Part shown: piece after piece, positions 59,515 through 64,000 of the stretch
Position numbering within the stretch: the first letter of the stretch is position 1
Layout of the letters: the number at the start of each line of letters is the position of its first letter
Source: DATLFA01 sp039934635
Lineage (GTDB): Bacteria > Actinomycetota > Acidimicrobiia > Acidimicrobiales > WLNW01
Reading direction: 5' to 3'
Length of the DNA: 64,000 nucleotides
NCBI GenBank assembly: GCA_039934635.1
Contig: JBDTLT010000005.1
Span: 24,412 to 88,411, forward strand
Notes under the pieces: model-generated
The model's database searches: none
What the model was told of the DNA's origin: nothing
What the model saw: only the letters and a program-made list of their open reading frames with translations
Position numbers and translations under genes: made by a program

Positions 59515-59551
59515 TGTAGACGGTCGTCTACTATGTAGACATGCGTCTACA
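59515..59551. promoter_or_regulatory. Tandem TetR operators overlapping a start codon
   Basis: TGTAGAC-GGTC-GTCTACT (59515-59532) and TGTAGAC-ATGC-GTCTACA (59534-59551) are two copies of one palindrome separated by one base, center to center 19 bases. They fill the gap between the TetR and first dioxygenase genes, and the ATG of the dioxygenase lies in the second spacer. Binding should block both promoters and, if the mRNA is leaderless, sit on the transcription start. Confidence 0.82.
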
Positions 59552-60404
59552 GGAAAAGACCCGATCAACGGTCACCGCGCTAACGACGACGATCGGCGCG
59601 GAGTTGGCGGGGATCGATCTCTGCGGCCCGTCCACGGACGACATCGCCACGATCAACGATGCGCTCCTTGCCCACAAGGTGGTCTTCTTCCGGGATCAGC
59701 AGCTCGACGATCGGGCCCAGCGCGACGTTGCGGCGGCTTTTGGCCAGCCGCAGCGCTTTGCATTCGGCGTGCCGGTCGATGAGTCGGTGCCAGAAGTGCA
59801 CGCGATCACCACTGGTGGGGCGGGGCCAAAGATCGGCAACGCCGATATCTGGCACAGTGACGCAACGTTCATGCAAGAGCCGCCGATGGGCTCGGTTTTG
59901 CGGGCGGTGCAGGTGCCACCGTGCGGTGGTGACACACTCTTCGCGAACACTGAAGCGGCCTACGACGCGCTGTCGTCGCCGATCCAACGCATCGTCGACG
60001 AACTCTCGGCCACCCATGACTTCACGCACTCGAGCGCGCATCGTCGCGCGCTGCAAGATCAATATCCGCCCGTGACGCATCCGGTGGTGCGCGTGCATCC
60101 CGTGACGGGGCGCCGCTCGCTGTTCGTCAACCGCATCTTCACGGTGCGCATCAACGAGCTGAACGACCGTGAGAACGAGGCCCTGCTCTCCTTCTTGTGC
60201 GACCACGTGCGGTCGCCTGATTTTCAGTGCCGATTCGGCTGGCGTCCCGGCTCGGTTGCGTTTTGGGACAACCGCTGCACGCAGCACTACGCAGTTGCCG
60301 ACTACAGCGACCCGCGGGTGATGCATCGAGTGGTGATCGCCGGCGATCGTCCGAGAGGCATTGTTGCGCGCGACACTGGTTTCATCGAGGAGGCATCGGC
60401 ATGA
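59541..60404 (+). CDS. TauD/TfdA family Fe(II)/2-oxoglutarate dioxygenase 1
   Basis: The 287-residue enzyme has WHSDATF (His105, Asp107) and WDNRCTQHYAVADY (His250) as the iron triad, with Arg264 in MHRVVIAGD to hold 2-oxoglutarate. It hydroxylates or cleaves a small substrate such as a sulfonate, aryloxyacid or amine. The ATG at 59541 lies inside an operator and has no ribosome binding site, so leaderless translation is likely. It is coupled to the second dioxygenase by an ATGA overlap. Confidence 0.92.
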   Translation: MRLQEKTRSTVTALTTTIGAELAGIDLCGPSTDDIATINDALLAHKVVFFRDQQLDDRAQRDVAAAFGQPQRFAFGVPVDESVPEVHAITTGGAGPKIGNADIWHSDATFMQEPPMGSVLRAVQVPPCGGDTLFANTEAAYDALSSPIQRIVDELSATHDFTHSSAHRRALQDQYPPVTHPVVRVHPVTGRRSLFVNRIFTVRINELNDRENEALLSFLCDHVRSPDFQCRFGWRPGSVAFWDNRCTQHYAVADYSDPRVMHRVVIAGDRPRGIVARDTGFIEEASA

Positions 60405-61165
60405 TCACCATCACGTCCAAGGACGCCCCATTGGGCGCGACCGTGACCGGACTCGATCTGCACGAGCCGCTCGACGAGACGACCGCCCAGGCGATCCGTG
60501 CTGCGCTCGTGCGTCACGAAGTGCTGTTCTTCCCTGCGGCGGAGCTGTCACCGGCCGAGCAGATCCGCTTCGGCGGCGCGTTCGGGCACCTCCAGTTGCA
60601 CGCGGCGCTCGACGCGCTGGCGGACAATCCCGAGATCGTCGTCTTCGACACTGCTGTCAGAGCGAACACTGCCGAGTGGTGGCACAGCGACGTGACCTGT
60701 GCACCCGCGCCACCGATGGGCGCCATCCTGCAGATCGTCATCGCGCCGCCGAAGGGAGGGGCAACCCACTGGGCGAGCATGACTGCGGCTTACGACGCCC
60801 TCGCCACGGCGACGAAGCAACGTCTCGAAGGCCTGCACGCGTTGCACCGTTCGTGGTGGCAGCCGGTGCAAGAGAGTGTGCATCCGGTGGTGCGCACACA
60901 TCCCGAAAGCGGCCGCAAGGCCCTGTTCGTCAATCAGATCTTCACCAAGCGCATCGTCGAGCTCGACGAGCAAGAAGGCACTGACCTTCTGGGTTCGTTG
61001 ATCGATCACGCTACGAACGATGCGTTCACGGTGCGTCATGATTGGCAAGCGGGCGACATCGCGTTCTGGGACAATCGCTCGACGCAGCACCGGGTCGACA
61101 ACGACTTCGGCGATGCGCGCCGCCGAGGACACCGCGTCGCGATCGACGGCGACCGGCCGCGCTGA
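60401..61165 (+). CDS. TauD/TfdA family Fe(II)/2-oxoglutarate dioxygenase 2
   Basis: The 254-residue enzyme has WWHSDVTC (His95, Asp97) and WDNRSTQHRVDNDF (His230), with an Arg in RRGHRVAIDGDRPR. It is a shorter paralog of the preceding gene, with HPVVRTHPESGRKALFVNQIFTKRI matching HPVVRVHPVTGRRSLFVNRIFTVRI there, so a tandem duplication is likely. GAGGAGG precedes the ATG. The two probably act on related substrates or on successive steps. Confidence 0.92.
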   Translation: MITITSKDAPLGATVTGLDLHEPLDETTAQAIRAALVRHEVLFFPAAELSPAEQIRFGGAFGHLQLHAALDALADNPEIVVFDTAVRANTAEWWHSDVTCAPAPPMGAILQIVIAPPKGGATHWASMTAAYDALATATKQRLEGLHALHRSWWQPVQESVHPVVRTHPESGRKALFVNQIFTKRIVELDEQEGTDLLGSLIDHATNDAFTVRHDWQAGDIAFWDNRSTQHRVDNDFGDARRRGHRVAIDGDRPR

Positions 61166-61199
61166 GCGACGCCGGCCAAGCGCATCAACACGCCTGGGC

Positions 61200-61682
61200 T
61201 CATCCCCACCGGACGAGCTCCGCGTCGAGATCCAGCGGCGCTTTGATCGGCGCGTCGGTCCCCCATGAGCCCCAGTCTTCGCGTGGCATCGTCCACATGA
61301 TCTCGAAGGTGTTGCCGTCGGGGTCTGAGCCGTAGACGGATCGGGTGGCGCCGTGGTCGGCCTGGCTGTCGAAGCAGCCCCCGTCAACGAGTTGCTGCCG
61401 CACGGCAGCGAGGTCGCCGATTCGGTCGACCTCCCACGCGGTGTGGAAGAGACCAACCGCACGGGGGCTCGCGTCGGCTGCGTTGGGACCGATCTTCAGC
61501 AGGGCGAGGTCGTGGTGATTGGTCGAGCCGGACGCCCGCAAGAACGCGATGGTGTCGCGTCCGAAGCGCTCCACCTCCTCGGTGAACCCGAGCACGCGTT
61601 TGTAGAAGTCGACGGATTGGTCCAGGTCACGGACCTTGAGCGCGACGTGGTTGAGGCGCTGGACCGGTGTGAAGTCGTTCAT
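61200..61682 (-). CDS. VOC (glyoxalase/extradiol dioxygenase superfamily) protein
   Basis: The 160-residue protein has RLNHVALKVRDLDQSVDFYKRVLGFTEEVERFG with a metal His, DLALLKIGP, LFHTAWEV with the second His, and VYGSDPDGNTFEIMW with the metal Glu. This is a single VOC module, dimeric when active. It could be a ring-cleaving dioxygenase, glyoxalase or resistance protein. GGAGGAT precedes the ATG at 61682. It diverges from a TetR gene across a perfect palindrome and is probably regulated by it. Confidence 0.88.
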   Translation of the reverse strand: MNDFTPVQRLNHVALKVRDLDQSVDFYKRVLGFTEEVERFGRDTIAFLRASGSTNHHDLALLKIGPNAADASPRAVGLFHTAWEVDRIGDLAAVRQQLVDGGCFDSQADHGATRSVYGSDPDGNTFEIMWTMPREDWGSWGTDAPIKAPLDLDAELVRWG

Positions 61683-61713
61683 GTCAATCCTCCATAGATT
61701 GCTGAGTTGAACA

Positions 61714-61742
61714 GTATTGATACAGTGTCACTGTATCAATAC
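61714..61742. promoter_or_regulatory. Perfect 29-bp palindrome, probable TetR operator
   Basis: GTATTGATACAGTG and its reverse complement flank a single central T with no mismatch (arms 61714-61727 and 61729-61742). It lies between the divergent VOC and TetR genes, 21 bases before the TetR ATG and 31 before the VOC ATG. The AT-rich sequence contrasts with the surroundings. A partly similar GTCACTATACTGAT continues downstream, perhaps a second half-site. Confidence 0.8.
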
Positions 61743-61762
61743 CTTGTCACTATACTGATGCG

Positions 61763-62407
61763 ATGGAAGATGTCAAGGCCCCCCGCGACCGACGTGCCCG
61801 CCAAGTCGCCGCCACTCGGGCCCGCATCGTCGACGCGGCGGGTCGCCTGTTCAGCGAGCGGGGCTACGGCGCAACGACGATCGACGCGGTCGCAGCAGAA
61901 GCCGATGTCGCAGTCGAGACCGTGTATGCGCGCTTCAAGAACAAGCGCAATCTGCTCGATGCATATCTCGACGTGTCGATCGTCGGCGACGCGAAACCCG
62001 TCGCCCTGCTCGACCGTCCCGAAGTTCAGGCGGTCGCGGCCGCGCCCGACCAACGGACACAGCTAGAGATGCTCGCTCCAATAATGCGAGGCGTGCTCGA
62101 ACGCAACGCGGCTGCCCATGCCGTACTGCGCAGCGCAATGGGTACCGATTCAGAGGTCGAGGGATTGGTCGCGCAAGACGACGAACGGCGCAAAGCGACG
62201 CACCGGTCGTTCGTCGAGATCCTGCGGACGCGAGGGCCGCTGCGAAAAGGATTGTCCGTCGGCGACGCGGTAGACACGATGTCGGCCCTCGCGCATCCCG
62301 ACACCTACGCGTTCATGACACGTCGACGCGGCTGGCCTCCAACGCGCTACGAACGATGGCTGTCGGACAATCTGCGACTACTTCTGCTCGGCCAGGCCGA
62401 GACGTAG
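61763..62407 (+). CDS. TetR family transcriptional regulator
   Basis: The 214-residue regulator has RARQVAATRARIVDAAGRLFSERGYGATTIDAVAAEADVAVETVYARFKNKRNLLDAYL, a TetR_N domain, then a helical ligand-binding part. No ribosome binding site is seen before the ATG, so it may be leaderless. The 29-bp palindrome upstream suits self-repression and control of the VOC gene. The MmgE/PrpD gene begins 12 bases after its stop and is probably co-transcribed. Confidence 0.91.
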   Translation: MEDVKAPRDRRARQVAATRARIVDAAGRLFSERGYGATTIDAVAAEADVAVETVYARFKNKRNLLDAYLDVSIVGDAKPVALLDRPEVQAVAAAPDQRTQLEMLAPIMRGVLERNAAAHAVLRSAMGTDSEVEGLVAQDDERRKATHRSFVEILRTRGPLRKGLSVGDAVDTMSALAHPDTYAFMTRRRGWPPTRYERWLSDNLRLLLLGQAET

Positions 62408-62419
62408 CCTCGCCGCTCT

Positions 62420-63826
62420 ATGCCGCATGACGCCGTCGTCGATCTCGCCGCGAACGTGGCCGCCACCCGATTCGAAGACCTCGCACCGGGCGATGTCATC
62501 GCGACCAAACACGTCGTGCTCGACACGCTGGCCACGTTGCTCGCCGGGTCGGGCGAACCGCCATTTGAACAGCTGGTGTCCTTCTTTCGCAACGAGGGTG
62601 GTCGGCCCGAGGCGACCATCCTCGTGCACGGGGGCAAGGTGCCGGCGCGCAACGCAGTGGTCGTGAACAGTGCGATGGCCCGGGCTATCGATCTCGACGA
62701 CGTACACGAGGAGTCGATCGTGCACACCGGTGTCGCGGTGGTGCCTGCCGCGCTCGCCGTGGCCGAGCGCCAAGGTGCCATCTCCGGTCGCGAGCTCGTC
62801 ACCGCGGTGGCGCTCGGCCAGGATCTGATGATCCGGTTGTCGGCGGCTTGTGACATCCCGCCCAACCTCCAGGGCCGCCCCGGCACGTACGTGTTCGGTA
62901 CGTTCGCCACCGCCGCGGTCACGGCGAAGTTGCTCGGGTTCGATCGCGATCGTGTGGTCGATGCGCTGGGCAACGCGTACTTGCGGGCGACCGGCAGCAC
63001 GATCGGCTACCACGATGGCGCGCTCTCGCAACGCGTGCTCCAGGGCACGTCGGCCAGCGAGGGTGTCCTCGCCGCACTGCTCGCGGACAACGGCGTCGGT
63101 GGCATCACGAATTGCCTCGAAGGACGTGGCGGCTACTTCCCGCTGTACGAGGCCGGGCGCTACGACCGCGACGTGCTGCTGCACGACCTGGGTCGCACGT
63201 TCCGCGGTACCGAAACGAGCCTCAAACTCTTTCCCGTGCACCGCGGGCTCAACCTCGAGATCGAGGCAGCGCTCCTCATTGCGACTTCGAACGAATATCG
63301 CGCCGAGGACATCGTCCACGTCGCGGTGCGCTACCCGTCGATCTACGCCGAAGGTCACGCGAACATCGGCGCATTCGATCCCGCGCGAGCCGACCCCAGG
63401 GGACCAGTCGAGCCGCACTTCGCCGACGCGTGGGGCGTCGCGGTCGCGCTCGTGCGCCGGCGCGCGACGCTCGATGACTTCACCGAAGCAGGCGTTGCTG
63501 CAATCCGGGCCGAAGTCGTGCCGGTTGCGCGGCGCGTGGTCGGCATCGCTGACCACGCCCTCGCCCCCATCGCCGGCAGTGTCGGACCGAAGATCGTCGA
63601 GGTGACCCTCACCGACGGCGCCGTACTCTCGGCGCGCGTCGATCACGGCAAGGGTAGCCCCGCCTGCCCGTTCACCTGGGACGAGTCAGTGGCCAAGTTC
63701 GAGGATTGCGCGTCGCGCGCGGCCCGGCCGATCGAGCCCGCAGTTCGGCGCGAGGTCGTCGATCTCGTTGCTCGGCTGGATGAAGTCGACGATGTCGCTC
63801 GACTGGCCACGCTGCTCTGCCCTTGA
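62420..63826 (+). CDS. MmgE/PrpD family protein (2-methylcitrate dehydratase-like)
   Basis: The 468-residue protein has the MmgE/PrpD N-terminal helical domain (VVLDTLATLLAGSGEP, NAVVVNSAMARAIDLDDVHEESIVHTGVAVVPAALAVAERQG with the DD-H pattern) and the C-terminal lid (FRGTETSLKLFPVHRGLNLEIEAALLI). Named members dehydrate 2-methylcitrate or isomerise related acids; in actinobacteria many act on other acids. No methylcitrate synthase adjoins it, so the function is broad only. It follows a TetR gene directly. Confidence 0.9.
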   Translation: MPHDAVVDLAANVAATRFEDLAPGDVIATKHVVLDTLATLLAGSGEPPFEQLVSFFRNEGGRPEATILVHGGKVPARNAVVVNSAMARAIDLDDVHEESIVHTGVAVVPAALAVAERQGAISGRELVTAVALGQDLMIRLSAACDIPPNLQGRPGTYVFGTFATAAVTAKLLGFDRDRVVDALGNAYLRATGSTIGYHDGALSQRVLQGTSASEGVLAALLADNGVGGITNCLEGRGGYFPLYEAGRYDRDVLLHDLGRTFRGTETSLKLFPVHRGLNLEIEAALLIATSNEYRAEDIVHVAVRYPSIYAEGHANIGAFDPARADPRGPVEPHFADAWGVAVALVRRRATLDDFTEAGVAAIRAEVVPVARRVVGIADHALAPIAGSVGPKIVEVTLTDGAVLSARVDHGKGSPACPFTWDESVAKFEDCASRAARPIEPAVRREVVDLVARLDEVDDVARLATLLCP

Positions 63827-64000
63827 AACCGCAAGCGTTCGCGGGCTCACGATCACGTTCGGATCGGCGGTTGCTGGCCTTGCACCGAGCGCACACGGTG
63901 GCGGCCGCGCCCGCTGCCGCCGACTTCACCAGCTTTGTTATTGCGGGTCTCCGGTTCAGGCGACGCCACCGGCCCGACTCGCCTGTGTGGCGTCCAGAGT
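63827..64000. other. Right edge without a confident gene
   Basis: On the minus strand the last 45 bases (63956-64000) read TLDATQASRAGGVA and a TGA stop, which could be the end of a gene entering from the right. On the plus strand a TTG at 63824 opens a frame to the edge that is Arg-rich and unconvincing. The 125 bases between show no hairpin or RNA gene. Confidence 0.25.

Noticed and set aside
63672..63929. Minus-strand open frame over the end of the MmgE/PrpD gene
   Set aside because: Arg-rich and Ala-rich, overlaps the convincing MmgE/PrpD end, and shows no family motif.

Overview
The window is high-GC DNA with short intergenic gaps, many GTG and TTG starts and many four-base stop/start overlaps. 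Three LLM-type flavin oxidoreductases, a LAL-type LuxR regulator, a TIGR03086-type protein, several TetR regulators and an acyl-CoA/amidohydrolase-rich gene set point to an actinobacterium. A free-living member of the Acidimicrobiia is my best guess. This is an inference from gene content, because there is no rRNA in the window. I see no tRNA, insertion sequence, prophage or CRISPR array.

Layout. 1-5.8 kb: lipid/CoA metabolism (SDR, family III CoA-transferase), a DUF1684 protein, a secreted LysM protein and a methyltransferase. 5.1-8.1 kb: a TetR/cupin divergent pair around a palindrome, then an orphan peptide-type solute-binding lipoprotein. 8.2-15 kb: a five-gene minus-strand operon of pyruvate:ferredoxin oxidoreductase (nifJ), a dihydroorotate-dehydrogenase-like flavoprotein, a sulfide:quinone-oxidoreductase-like protein, a single-cysteine TusE/DsrC protein and a DsrE-like protein, with DosR-like palindromes upstream. 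15-21 kb: amidohydrolase, second methyltransferase, TIGR03086 protein, cupin, TPR-LuxR regulator and a metallo-beta-lactamase-fold protein of the flavodiiron type. 21-27 kb: three LLM oxidoreductases, a GH76-like protein and a glutaredoxin-DinB gene with an in-frame TGA exactly at the catalytic Cys position. 27-37 kb: MFS exporter, papain-like protease, XRE-cupin regulator with a thioredoxin-reductase-like flavoprotein, LAL regulator, two-gene ABC transporter preceded by a small protein, and a PhyH-like gene broken by a stop codon. 36.7-43.3 kb: an operon-like run of three molybdenum hydroxylase subunits, an arylsulfatase and a RibD/DHFR-like reductase. 43.3-55.1 kb: a surface-polysaccharide locus with glycosyltransferases, a Wzm/Wzt-type ABC exporter and a glycosyltransferase-methyltransferase-deacetylase fusion. 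55.1-64 kb: a Coq4-like protein, a GH15 glucoamylase, a TetR-controlled pair of TauD-like dioxygenases with tandem operators, a VOC protein, another TetR with a perfect 29-bp palindrome, and an MmgE/PrpD protein.

Working picture. The organism looks like an aerobic heterotroph that degrades diverse organics (dioxygenases, molybdenum hydroxylase, sulfatase, CoA-transferase). It appears to keep an oxygen-sensitive PFOR plus sulfide/persulfide-handling module that may be switched on under hypoxia, and it builds an exported surface glycan. The most unusual observations are the candidate selenocysteine glutaredoxin-DinB gene (also frameshifted, so gene decay or assembly error is a live alternative), the PFOR-SQR-TusE-DsrE operon with DosR-like boxes, the Coq4 motif protein in an apparent actinobacterium, and the tandem operator that swallows the start codon of a likely leaderless dioxygenase gene.
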